Origin: Tengunoibacter tsumagoiensis
GTDB lineage: Bacteria; Chloroflexota; Ktedonobacteria; Ktedonobacterales; Ktedonobacteraceae
Assembly: GCF_003967535.1 (NCBI RefSeq)
Contig: NZ_BIFR01000001.1
Span: 3,037,001 to 3,101,000, forward strand
Reading direction: 5' to 3'
DNA: 64,000 nt
Below the pieces are notes generated by a model. The model saw nothing but the letters and a program-made list of their open reading frames with translations. It did not search any database and was not told the origin of the DNA. Position 1 is the stretch's first letter, and each line of letters starts with the position of its first letter. Shown piece after piece: positions 1 through 7,694 of this stretch. Position numbers and translations under genes: made by a program.

Positions 1-1162
1 GTGGCTCGTGAGAGAGTTGGATGACATCCTCCTCCCAGTGCGGATGGCGATACACTTCTTTTTTCCCGGGCCATGTGCTTTTCATACCAGCAATTTTCAT
101 TTTAGGGAACTCAGTCCCTGCATCATCCACATACCATGCCTCTTTATAGACCGTCCCTAATGATCCACCTTCAATTGAGCGTTCAACCGAGCCTGCACCA
201 TGTCCAAGAGCGCTGCCTACTCCAAAGGAGTCGATCTCTGCCCCTTGCTGTAAGAGATCCTGGATCTTCCACTCATCGAGATCGCCGCTGGCCAGGATAC
301 GAACGGAGTCCAGTTCAGCATTGCGTAGCTGTTCGCGAATATATTTACTGTCGGCGACCAGATCTCCACTATCCAATCTGACCGCAGCCAAAGTATGTCC
401 CATACTCTCTTGAGAGCGCTGAGCTACTTCAATAGCTGTATGGATGGCGCGGCGAGCGTCGTAGGTATCGAGCAATAACGTATAGCGATTGTAGGCTTCG
501 GCCACTGCTTCAAAGGCCTCCTGTTCCGTTTCAAAAAGCTCAATGAGTGCATGTGGAACGGTACCAGTGGCAGGGAGACGATATTCATAGGCCGCATTTA
601 ACAGCGAGGTACTGGAGCAGCCACCGATGTAAGACGCACGAGCGACAGTCATCGGTTCCTGCGCCCGACGAAAGGCAAACTCAGATACCCGCCGCACACG
701 CCCCTGTTCCGCAGCATACACAATACGAGAGGCCTTGGTTGCAATGAGAGTTGAGAGCGCCATAGCCTGAAGCAGACCAGCCTCAAGGAGAATGGCCTCG
801 CGGAAGGGAGCGGTAACCCGGATCAAAGGTTCGTTGGGGAAAGCAATAGTGCCCTCCGGAAGAGCAAGAATCTCCCCGGTAAAGCGGAGCGTTGCGAGCT
901 CATCCAGAAAAGCAGCGTCATAATCACGAATGTGAGCCAGGAACCTGAGCTCTTCAGAAGAATAGCGAAAGGATTGCGCAAACTCGATAGCGGACTCTAA
1001 GCCTGCTGTTAAGAGATAGGCACCGCCAAACGGCGCTTTACGGGTATAGAGATCAAAGGTCGTCAGACCATTTCGCCCTGTGCGCCATGACACATAGGCT
1101 GAATCCGGGTGATACATATCGGTCATCAATCCTGGATGAAAGCTAGGAGTTCGACGATGCAT
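1..1162 (-). CDS. pncB: Nicotinate phosphoribosyltransferase (3' end beyond window)
   Basis: Converts nicotinate and PRPP to nicotinate mononucleotide with ATP, the entry step of NAD salvage in the cytoplasm. Reading leftward from an ATG at 1162, the protein opens MHRRTPSFHPGLMTDMYH. It contains the family motifs GTVPHALIELF (the histidine that is phosphorylated in the family), AVRLDSGDL, ASGDLDEWKI and DSFGVGSAL. About 387 codons are inside the window and no stop is reached, so the C-terminus lies off the left edge. A GAGAGGG ribosome site precedes the ATG. It is divergent from the CrtI-like gene. Two similar palindromic sites lie just upstream (1179-1193 and 1235-1245) and could bind a regulator. 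The family call is firm. Confidence 0.93.
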   Translation of the reverse strand, partial: MHRRTPSFHPGLMTDMYHPDSAYVSWRTGRNGLTTFDLYTRKAPFGGAYLLTAGLESAIEFAQSFRYSSEELRFLAHIRDYDAAFLDELATLRFTGEILALPEGTIAFPNEPLIRVTAPFREAILLEAGLLQAMALSTLIATKASRIVYAAEQGRVRRVSEFAFRRAQEPMTVARASYIGGCSSTSLLNAAYEYRLPATGTVPHALIELFETEQEAFEAVAEAYNRYTLLLDTYDARRAIHTAIEVAQRSQESMGHTLAAVRLDSGDLVADSKYIREQLRNAELDSVRILASGDLDEWKIQDLLQQGAEIDSFGVGSALGHGAGSVERSIEGGSLGTVYKEAWYVDDAGTEFPKMKIAGMKSTWPGKKEVYRHPHWEEDVIQLSHEP

Positions 1163-1477
1163 AACATATCCCTCTCTTTGTACACTGTATACAGAGCTTA
1201 GTGTCATTCATACGATATCTATTGTTGACTTAGTGTACATTGTACCATAAGTCGATCCATTCGACCACCCTTCGAGAAGATTTTCAGAAAGCTTGTTGAT
1301 GAATAGCGGAACCTACCCTTTTTTTGGGGATCTTTCGTCTCAAATAGTGATAGTATTGCTGAGAGTATCTCTCTACAGAGCTCTTTCCGATCGTCGCGCA
1401 AGTCAAATTTGTTTCTCTTCTCTCGCCTTGCGTTCGACAATGGGTGGATTACAGCAGTAAGAGGAGTATAGTATATA
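1163..1477. other. Divergent intergenic region pncB / crtI-like
   Basis: This stretch separates two divergently transcribed genes. It holds the paired palindromes near pncB and the AAGAGGAGT ribosome site of the rightward gene at its right end. Short open frames on the minus strand here (for example 1219-1440) lack a recognisable ribosome site and family, and were not called. Confidence 0.5.
1179..1245 (-). promoter_or_regulatory. Paired palindromic operator-like sites upstream of pncB
   Basis: TGTACACTGTATACA (1179-1193, imperfect palindrome) and GTACATTGTAC (1235-1245, perfect 11-base palindrome) share a TGTACAnTGTA core and sit 17 and 73 bases upstream of the pncB start codon. Two related palindromes about 55 bases apart in a divergent promoter region suggest a dimeric repressor. 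NAD salvage genes are known targets of NrtR or NiaR-type regulators, but the sequence does not identify which protein binds here. Confidence 0.4.
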
Positions 1478-2989
1478 ATGAATATTTTGGTTATTGGTAG
1501 TGGTTTTGGTGGACTGACGGCGGCTATTCGCTTGCAGGCGCAGGGGCATCAGGTCACCATACTGGAGAAGCGAGATAAGCCAGGAGGGCGAGCGTATGTC
1601 TATCAACAGGATGGCTTTACGTTCGATGGAGGCCCAACTATTATTACAGCGCCCTGGTTGATCCATGATCTGTTTGAGCTATGCGGGAAACGAACGGAAG
1701 ACTATGTCAAGATCATTCCTATCGACCCTTTCTATAATATTCGCTTTGAAGATGGCTCTATCTTTCACTATAATGCCGATCGTGAGAATATTCTGCGCCA
1801 GATTCGCGAGTTTAACCCGGCTGATGAAGAAGGGTATCTACGATTTGCCAAAGCGGGCGAGCAGATCTTTACTAAAGGGTTTGAGTTAATTGACCAGCCA
1901 TTTACGAGATTCTCGGATATGGTAAAGATCATACCGGACCTGGTGAAATTGCAATCGCAGAAGTCCGTAGCGGGCTTTGTCAATCAATATATTAAAGATG
2001 AGCGGCTGAGGCAGGTCTTTAGTTTCCATCCATTACTCATCGGTGGAAACCCTTTTCAGAGCACTTCGATCTATGCGTTGATTCATACATTGGAGCAGCG
2101 TTTTGGCGTCTGGTATGCTGTAGGCGGTACGGGGGCGCTGGTTCAGGCCATGGTGAAGCTCTTCCAGGATATTGGTGGCACCATTCAGCTTGAGCGAGAG
2201 GTCTCCGAAATTGTCATTAATGAGCTAACCGACCGGGCTGAGGGAGTCAGAACAGTCGATGGCGAGTTCTTTGCGGCGCAAAGCGTCGTGAGCAATGCGG
2301 ATGTGGCTTTTACCTATCTTCATCTCATTGACGAGCGTTTTCGTCCCAAGAACAACAACAAGAAGATTGAGCGTATGCACTACTCAATGTCGTTGTTTGT
2401 GATCTACTTTGGGACCGATAAAAAATACGAGCAGGTTGCTCATCATGAGATTCTCATGGGACCGCGCTATAAAGGCCTGCTGGATGATATCTTCAAAAAG
2501 AAAGTGCTCGCGAAAGACTTTTCGCTCTACTTGCATCGTCCAACGGCGACAGATCCATCATTGGCCCCCGAGGGCTGTGACTCCTGGTATGTGCTTTCGC
2601 CTGTTCCTCATCTGGGTGCTGATGTGGATTGGACGACCGCTGCCAGGCCCTATCGCGATGCAATCATCAACTATCTAGAGGAGCGGTATCTTCCTGATCT
2701 GTCCAAACATATTATTACCGAGCATTCTATTAACCCTCTCCATTTCCGTGATACATTGAACAGCCATCTGGGAAGTGCTTTCTCAGTTGAGCCAATTCTC
2801 ACACAATCGGCCTGGTTTCGACCGCACAATGTGAGTGAGGATATTGCAAATCTGTATTTTGCGGGTGCGGGGACACATCCCGGCGCAGGATTGCCAGGAG
2901 TCATGAGTTCAGGTAAAATAGTAGCAGATATGATTGGAACTGAGGGATCAGCAAAGGCAGAGCAGGAACTATCGATAGTTGGTAAGTAG
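1478..2989 (+). CDS. crtI: Phytoene desaturase-family FAD oxidoreductase (CrtI type)
   Basis: FAD-dependent flavoprotein of the CrtI family, which desaturates or isomerises carotenoid precursors at the membrane. The N-terminus has the dinucleotide-binding motif GSGFGGL at residues 7-13, then EKRDKPGGRAYVY and FDGGPTIIT, all typical of CrtI. The C-terminus has the family signature YFAGAGTHPGAGLPG followed by VMSSGK. The length of 503 residues is normal. AGGAGT stands 11 bases before the ATG. No phytoene synthase or other carotenoid gene is adjacent, so the exact substrate (phytoene, diapophytoene or a later intermediate) cannot be assigned; the symbol denotes the family. Confidence 0.85.
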   Translation: MNILVIGSGFGGLTAAIRLQAQGHQVTILEKRDKPGGRAYVYQQDGFTFDGGPTIITAPWLIHDLFELCGKRTEDYVKIIPIDPFYNIRFEDGSIFHYNADRENILRQIREFNPADEEGYLRFAKAGEQIFTKGFELIDQPFTRFSDMVKIIPDLVKLQSQKSVAGFVNQYIKDERLRQVFSFHPLLIGGNPFQSTSIYALIHTLEQRFGVWYAVGGTGALVQAMVKLFQDIGGTIQLEREVSEIVINELTDRAEGVRTVDGEFFAAQSVVSNADVAFTYLHLIDERFRPKNNNKKIERMHYSMSLFVIYFGTDKKYEQVAHHEILMGPRYKGLLDDIFKKKVLAKDFSLYLHRPTATDPSLAPEGCDSWYVLSPVPHLGADVDWTTAARPYRDAIINYLEERYLPDLSKHIITEHSINPLHFRDTLNSHLGSAFSVEPILTQSAWFRPHNVSEDIANLYFAGAGTHPGAGLPGVMSSGKIVADMIGTEGSAKAEQELSIVGK

Positions 2990-3161
2990 TTGGTAGGTAG
3001 AGAGGTCAAGGAGAGGTTATCAATACAACATAACGGTTTGCTCAGTTATTTGTGCGCGAATAGGCGTTCAGAGGAGCAGATAGTTCCTCCGTCCCTTCCA
3101 GACACAACTTTTTGTCCTTCTGACCACAGCTAGTGGTCAGTAGCAAGAAGGAGATGCACAT

Positions 3162-4250
3162 ATGACTGTGCAAAACCGTTGGGCGATTGGTCTTGCAACT
3201 GGTACAGGTCTTTTTAGTCTGACCCTTGCCAGTGGCCTCACTTTTTTAGCGCATCTTTTCGTGCAAGAGTTTTCTCGTCCTCATATCATTGTTCCAGGGA
3301 TGGAGCTCAGTTGGAATGTAGAATCGACACTTGAAGAGCCAGCAGTTGCACAGCAGCGGACCATTCTGTTCAAGGCCAGTGATGGTACACTGCTCTGTGG
3401 TGATTTCTGGGCCCAGCCTCAGCCCGCCCCGACGATTGTCCTCTGTCATGGTTATCGTATTACCCGTGCCCATATGCGATCTGCCGCTGCCTTAGAATAT
3501 GCCTGTGGGTATAATATCTTCTGTTTTGATTTTCGTGGTCATGGCGATAGCGAGAGCGTGATGACGAGTGCAGGCAATGCAGAGGTGCGCGATCTGGAGG
3601 CGGCGCTCTTTGTGGCTTCCCAGCAGCCAGAGACGCTGGCAGGGAAGATCATCCTGCATGGCTTCTCAATGGGGGCAGCCGTCTCGCTCTTAATTCCTCC
3701 TCATCCATCGGTCGTTGCGATTGTGGCTGATAGCCCCTATGCGCGTTCGGATGATGTCATGCGCCGGCTGGTTCGATATCGGTTGGTAGAAGAATGGGGA
3801 CGACTGGTGCCGCATCTGGTCTGTCCTCCATCGTTCCTGACGCTAGTAACCTGGTGGATTGTCGCATTGAGCACAGTGGTCTTTCGTCTGCGTTTTGGTT
3901 TTGATGTAGTAGCTCGCCCCGATACAAGTTTTCGGCGTTGGAAGATGAGAGCAAAGCATGCCATGCAGCGCTGGTCGATCCCTATTCTGCTTATTCATTC
4001 GGATGGGGACACGCTGATCCCTATTCATCATGCCAGACAGATTGCTGCTGAAGCGCGAGCTCAGGGGGTTGCTCTCGAGACATACTTTGTGGAATCGAGC
4101 ACCCATTGTGGCGCATATGACGCTGATCCCTATACATACCAGCGCGTCCTTCAGGGGTTTCTTGCCCGTCACCTTCGTGAAGCTCTTCCTGATCAGCATC
4201 GGCTTGCAGGCGAGCAATACAGCCAGAACACAAGTGAGAAACAGCAGTGA
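3162..4250 (+). CDS. Membrane-anchored alpha/beta hydrolase
   Basis: Serine hydrolase of the alpha/beta fold; substrate unknown. Residues about 7-33 form a hydrophobic N-terminal segment, likely an uncleaved membrane anchor. The core has CHGYRITRAHM (oxyanion region), DFRGHGDS, the nucleophile elbow GFSMG with Ser169, a candidate acid in HSDGDTLIPI and a candidate catalytic His in SSTHCGAYD. This layout resembles the BAAT/YqkD-like hydrolases that act on esters or acyl-CoA. GAAGGAG lies just before the ATG. The gene stands alone between crtI and the IS element; its 3' end is about 40 bases from the element's left end. Confidence 0.8.
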   Translation: MTVQNRWAIGLATGTGLFSLTLASGLTFLAHLFVQEFSRPHIIVPGMELSWNVESTLEEPAVAQQRTILFKASDGTLLCGDFWAQPQPAPTIVLCHGYRITRAHMRSAAALEYACGYNIFCFDFRGHGDSESVMTSAGNAEVRDLEAALFVASQQPETLAGKIILHGFSMGAAVSLLIPPHPSVVAIVADSPYARSDDVMRRLVRYRLVEEWGRLVPHLVCPPSFLTLVTWWIVALSTVVFRLRFGFDVVARPDTSFRRWKMRAKHAMQRWSIPILLIHSDGDTLIPIHHARQIAAEARAQGVALETYFVESSTHCGAYDADPYTYQRVLQGFLARHLREALPDQHRLAGEQYSQNTSEKQQ

Positions 4251-4290
4251 CTCCAAAAAGATCAGAATTGCGCGTTTTTTACAGGCAAAG

Positions 4291-4617
4291 TGGGTGAACT
4301 ACCACTGAGCTAAAGACTCAGCGGCTTCTTCGGAAGTCGTCGAGTCTCAGGCTTGGTCGCTTTTTCGGAAGCTCAAGTTTACCAGACTCAGCCCCAGAAA
4401 TGGGAGCTTCGTTCGAGAGGTCATGACACCTGCGGTTGACGCATCAGACCGCTGCTCTGTCGCCTGGGTTTAAGGAGGGTTGAGGAAAGGCCCGGTGATC
4501 CAGGTGCAAAAAGCCTCTTGAACATTGTCGAGATGAGGTCGAACTCCCTCCATGGTCACAGTGCAGGGATACGCATGACCCGGCATATGCCGGAGCTTTT
4601 TTCCGAAAGGAATACTG
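4291..4617 (+). ncRNA. Candidate omega RNA (IscB guide RNA scaffold)
   Basis: IscB proteins use an omega RNA encoded directly upstream of iscB, with the guide at its 5' end taken from DNA flanking the element. The 330 bases before iscB have no reading frame but are rich in structure: the end hairpin 4305-4321; GGCTTC-TTCG-GAAGTC (4323-4338), a cUUCGg tetraloop; a GCGGT/ACCGC stem near 4432-4452; pairing of CCTGG near 4463 with CCAGG near 4500; and a 14-base palindrome CCGGCATATGCCGG (4580-4593) followed by AGCTTTTTT. The last pair looks like the 3' end of the RNA. Boundaries are inferred, and the guide would come from sequence left of about 4290. Confidence 0.72.
4305..4321 (+). repeat. IS left-end subterminal hairpin
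   Basis: CTGAG and CTCAG form a 5-bp stem around the loop CTAAAGA. The loop matches that of the right-end hairpin, as expected for TnpA recognition sites at both ends of an IS200/IS605 element. Confidence 0.65.
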
Positions 4618-5889
4618 GTGATGACACTCGTGTATATTCTGGCACCAGATAGGACGCCACTCATGCCCTGTTCTGCGGTGGTTGCCCGTTTGTTGCTCAA
4701 GGAGGGCAAGGCCAAAGTGATCCGCCGCACGCCTTTCACACTCAAGCTCTTTACCATGCCAGAGAAGAGCTACACCCAACCCTTAACACTCGGAGTAGAT
4801 ACCGGAAGTACGATGATTGGTTCGGCGGTCGCGAATGAACAGGGCCATATCTCCTATCTTTCTGAAGTCAAGATACGCAACGATATTGCTACCACGATGA
4901 AAGCACGTGCCAAAGCTCGGCGCAATCGACGCAATAGGAAAACGCGCTACCGCAAGGCTCGCTGGCTCAATCGCAGAAACTCGATCAAGACTGGTCGCTT
5001 CTCCCCAACCATGAGAAGTAAGATCGAGGCTCATCTACGGGAAATTCGCTTTGTGCAGGCACTCTTGCCCATCAGCGCCATCGTGCTAGAAACGGGAACC
5101 TTTGACCTCCATGCGCTCAAAAACCCGGAGGTGTTACAAAAGAAGTGGCTCTATCAACGAGGCATCAACTATGGGTTTGCGAACACCAAAGCCTATGTAC
5201 TCACCCGCGATGGATACCAGTGCCAGCACTGCCAGGGGGAAAGCAAAGACCAGCACCTGGAGGTGCATCACATCGTTTTTCGGTCCCAGAACGGAAGTGA
5301 TGAGGAGCGCAATCTCTTGACACTTTGTAAGACCTGCCATGATGGTCTCCATGCCGGGACGGTGATACTCAAGAAGCCAGGCAAGAGGAAGGGGAACCTC
5401 GCACATGCCACGCAGATGAATAGTATCCGTGTGCAATTATTGCAACAGGTCGAGGGAGCCGAGGAAACGTTTGGTTTTGTGACGAAAGAACACCGCTTCC
5501 TGGCAGGCTTACCCAAAACGCACACCAACGATGCAGCCATGATTGCCACACGTGGAAATCAGCCTCTTTTCCAGGTTAAAACGGTGCTTGCCAAGAAATG
5601 TGTCTCTGATGGAGATTACCAACAAACCAAAGGAGTGAGAAGCGAGCGGCGTATCCCCACAGGTAAAATCAAGGGGTTCCGCAAGTTTGACAAGGTGCGC
5701 CATAGGAAACAGGAGTACTTTATCAAAGGGCGTATGTCCACAGGATATGTGATCTTAATGGGGATAGATGGGGAAAAGGTCGATTTAAAGCCCATCCCAA
5801 AGTTTGAGAAGATGAAGAGAGTGAGCGCCCGATCCTCATGGATTATGCAACAAAGAATCATGGGAAGGTCCTCATACTCTCCCATTTGA
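4618..5889 (+). CDS. iscB: IscB RNA-guided HNH/RuvC endonuclease
   Basis: IscB is the transposon-borne relative and likely ancestor of Cas9, a nickase/nuclease guided by omega RNA. All diagnostic parts are visible in order: N-terminal PLMP motif (TPLMPCS, residues 13-19), RuvC-I LGVDTGS (Asp61), arginine-rich bridge helix (about 96-120), RuvC-II VLETGTFD (Glu158), HNH domain with Cys202/Cys205, EVHHI (His217-His218), Asn232 and CKTCH (237-241), and RuvC-III THTNDAAMIA (His302, Asp305). The 423-residue length is normal for IscB. Translation may start at GTG 4618 or ATG 4621 (AAAGGA at 4606-4611). Its end overlaps the tnpA remnant by 52 bases. Every catalytic residue I can place is present. Confidence 0.95.
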   Translation: MMTLVYILAPDRTPLMPCSAVVARLLLKEGKAKVIRRTPFTLKLFTMPEKSYTQPLTLGVDTGSTMIGSAVANEQGHISYLSEVKIRNDIATTMKARAKARRNRRNRKTRYRKARWLNRRNSIKTGRFSPTMRSKIEAHLREIRFVQALLPISAIVLETGTFDLHALKNPEVLQKKWLYQRGINYGFANTKAYVLTRDGYQCQHCQGESKDQHLEVHHIVFRSQNGSDEERNLLTLCKTCHDGLHAGTVILKKPGKRKGNLAHATQMNSIRVQLLQQVEGAEETFGFVTKEHRFLAGLPKTHTNDAAMIATRGNQPLFQVKTVLAKKCVSDGDYQQTKGVRSERRIPTGKIKGFRKFDKVRHRKQEYFIKGRMSTGYVILMGIDGEKVDLKPIPKFEKMKRVSARSSWIMQQRIMGRSSYSPI

Positions 5890-6233
5890 TCGTTGTCTTC
5901 AAATACTGGAAAAAGTTCTTTATTCCTTACGGAGACGAAGTGAAACACCGCTTTGAGGACATTGCAATCAGATCAGACTTCTCTTTTGAGACAATGGAAG
6001 CGGATCAAGATCATATTCATTGTCTTGTGAAAAGTGAGGCTGGGATAGCACCACTGGCAATTGTACGCAGGTGAAAGCAGGAATCGACAGTGCAACGTTG
6101 GCAGAGACACGAACGGGAATTGAGAAAACAGTTTTGGAAAGAGAGGGCATTCTGGGGCGATGCATACTTCTGTTGTACCATCGGCAACGCAAGCCAGAAG
6201 ACCATTCGCCAGTACATTGAAAGCCAGGGGTGA
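5838..6233 (+). pseudogene. tnpA: IS200/IS605 Y1 transposase TnpA, interrupted by one nonsense codon
   Basis: Translation from 5838 gives HLIVVFKYWKKFF, then MEADQDHIHCLVKSE with the HUH motif DHIH, as in IS200-type single-strand transposases. It stops at TGA 6072-6074 after VRR. The same frame continues without shift as KQESTVQRW to QKTIRQYIESQG and a TGA at 6231-6233, which includes the catalytic tyrosine region RQYIE. The stop falls where relatives have leucine (VRRLKQEST), so a single TTA-to-TGA or TTG-to-TGA type change explains it. Total length with readthrough is 131 codons, normal for TnpA. The element therefore probably cannot move by itself. Confidence 0.88.
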
Positions 6234-6249
6234 AGCGCGGCGTTCATCA

Positions 6250-6268
6250 ACGAGGCTAAAGATCTCGT
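6250..6268 (+). repeat. IS right-end subterminal hairpin
   Basis: ACGAG and CTCGT enclose GCTAAAGAT. It lies 17 bases after the tnpA stop codon and shares the GCTAAAGA core with the left-end hairpin. The element end is probably within 10-30 bases to the right. Confidence 0.6.
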
Positions 6269-6450
6269 GGTTTTCTCGCCGCTTCATCATAAAAAGCCTT
6301 GCATCTTTGCATACTTTTCTGCATAATTGGTAGTAAGCAATGCTTGTGCTTTTAACAAACGGAAATACTGCATGCATGCTATAGCATAATTGACCACGCT
6401 ATGAAGCGTTTCTGCTTCTGAGTAAAGAGGGAAGCAGACAAGGAGGCAGG

Positions 6451-7446
6451 ATGTTCTCTCCCGATGAGATTGCGCAGACCACAGAAGCTTTAGAGTCGAT
6501 GACAGAAGCTTTAGAGAAAGTATCGCGTCCATTAGATCGTCGTGTAAGCGCAAGTGAACGCAGGCAGAATCTTCTCCAGCACAAGCACACAGATATCTTG
6601 CCCACAGTATCACCGGAGTCGCCTGGTGTCAGATTAGCCTGGCGTCAGGTCATCCAATTGCGCGAAGAGAACCGTCATCTGCGTACAGAACTCGACTATC
6701 AGCAGAAGGAGCTTCAGCAACTTCAGGTTGAATATGACGCATTGAAAGCAGAGCTCCAGGAAGAGATTGCAGTTATTCATAGTGGGCATGGGCAAGAGAT
6801 TGCTCAATATCAATCGCACCTGCAAGAGATCATGGAAGAGCGTAATCGTATTCATACCCAGTATCTTGAATTAGAGCAGCATTATCATGAGCTGGCAGAT
6901 GCCTTTGCAGAGCAATTGGAATCTCGAACGCGTCAATTTGTTGAAGATGCCACCAATGCGGTCTTAAGCGATTCTGAGCAGACCACCTATCTATTGCACG
7001 ATGTCGTAAAAACCGTGGAACTACAGGTGAGGCAAGAAGAAGATAAGTACCTGGCGGAGACGCTCTACTTTAAACGTGAGCTGCAAAAGATCGCTGACCA
7101 GCTAGAGCAGGAGCGTCAGCAGATCGCTGAAGAGCGCCAGCAGCTGTTCGCCTGGCAGTACAATCTGCGCCAGCAGGCGACGCTTCGTTATCAGGTCCTC
7201 CATGATCGTCTGCGTCTGCGCTGGCGCTTCGCGTCGATCCTGACCTCATTGGGTCTGCTCGCCTTGCTGGTTATCCTGCAATTTATTGCATTGGCTCTCT
7301 TTCATGTACGAATGGTTGCAGCTCTCTCGCTGGCAATTCTTGCCCCTCTTCTCCTGTGTACCCTGATCTTCCTCATCATTGAGAGCGGCCCATTGAAACT
7401 GCTTCGTCACCTGATGGAAGCGAGTGGTGTGCGTACAAAGAAATAG
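6451..7446 (+). CDS. Coiled-coil membrane protein of unknown function
   Basis: No family recognised. The 331-residue protein begins at an ATG with a good site (AAGGAGGCAGG). Residues about 65-165 and 190-240 are rich in Glu, Gln and Leu in heptad-like order (for example LRTELDYQQKELQQLQ), which predicts a long coiled coil. Residues about 258-280 and 285-309 are two hydrophobic segments near the C-terminus. This predicts a protein anchored by a C-terminal hairpin with a long cytoplasmic coiled-coil arm, perhaps structural or scaffolding. It is alone between the IS element and zwf and is followed by a hairpin at 7480-7520. Confidence 0.75.
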   Translation: MFSPDEIAQTTEALESMTEALEKVSRPLDRRVSASERRQNLLQHKHTDILPTVSPESPGVRLAWRQVIQLREENRHLRTELDYQQKELQQLQVEYDALKAELQEEIAVIHSGHGQEIAQYQSHLQEIMEERNRIHTQYLELEQHYHELADAFAEQLESRTRQFVEDATNAVLSDSEQTTYLLHDVVKTVELQVRQEEDKYLAETLYFKRELQKIADQLEQERQQIAEERQQLFAWQYNLRQQATLRYQVLHDRLRLRWRFASILTSLGLLALLVILQFIALALFHVRMVAALSLAILAPLLLCTLIFLIIESGPLKLLRHLMEASGVRTKK

Positions 7447-7479
7447 AACAGCTTCTTAAGTGCTCCTCATTTGAATCTC

Positions 7480-7520
7480 TGTTCCACGGTACATACACAA
7501 AGGGTATGTGTCGTGGAGCA
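7480..7520 (+). terminator. Hairpin downstream of coiled-coil gene
   Basis: A 17-base arm (7480-7496) pairs with 7504-7520 at 14 positions around a 7-base loop. It lies 34 bases after the stop codon. There is no T-run directly after it. Confidence 0.55.
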
Positions 7521-7541
7521 TTTACGTTCTGGTCACTGATT

Positions 7542-7570
7542 TTGTGAATGGCTTTCTTTTGAGGTATAGT
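7542..7570 (+). promoter_or_regulatory. Sigma70-like promoter of zwf
   Basis: TTGTGA (7542-7547), a 17-base spacer and TATAGT (7565-7570) match the housekeeping consensus at 4/6 and 5/6. Transcription would begin near 7577, inside the longest possible zwf frame, which argues for the later translation start at 7695. Confidence 0.5.
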
Positions 7571-7694
7571 GGTGGTGGTGGAAAAGATCTCAGACATATC
7601 TCAGCAGCACGTTCCTCTAATCCAAAGGGCGCGTGGTCAACGTGTAGATATCAGACATCCATGTTACATTGCTTTTGACAAAGAGAGGTTTGCT

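Larger units (their letters stand above)
4291..6285 (+). mobile_element. IS200/IS605-type element carrying omega RNA, iscB and broken tnpA
   Basis: The unit runs from a left-end hairpin near 4305 to a right-end hairpin near 6268; the exact ends are estimated. Both subterminal hairpins have the same loop: CTGAG-CTAAAGA-CTCAG (4305-4321) and ACGAG-GCTAAAGAT-CTCGT (6250-6268). This is the expected arrangement for Y1 HUH transposons, which recognise end hairpins and leave no terminal inverted repeats or target duplication. Inside are a non-coding segment, iscB and a Y1 transposase remnant. The element sits downstream of the alpha/beta hydrolase and interrupts no visible gene. Confidence 0.8.

Noticed and set aside
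1219..1440. 73-codon minus-strand frame between pncB and crtI-like gene
   Set aside because: Covers the pncB upstream palindromes, has no convincing ribosome site and no family; treated as chance.
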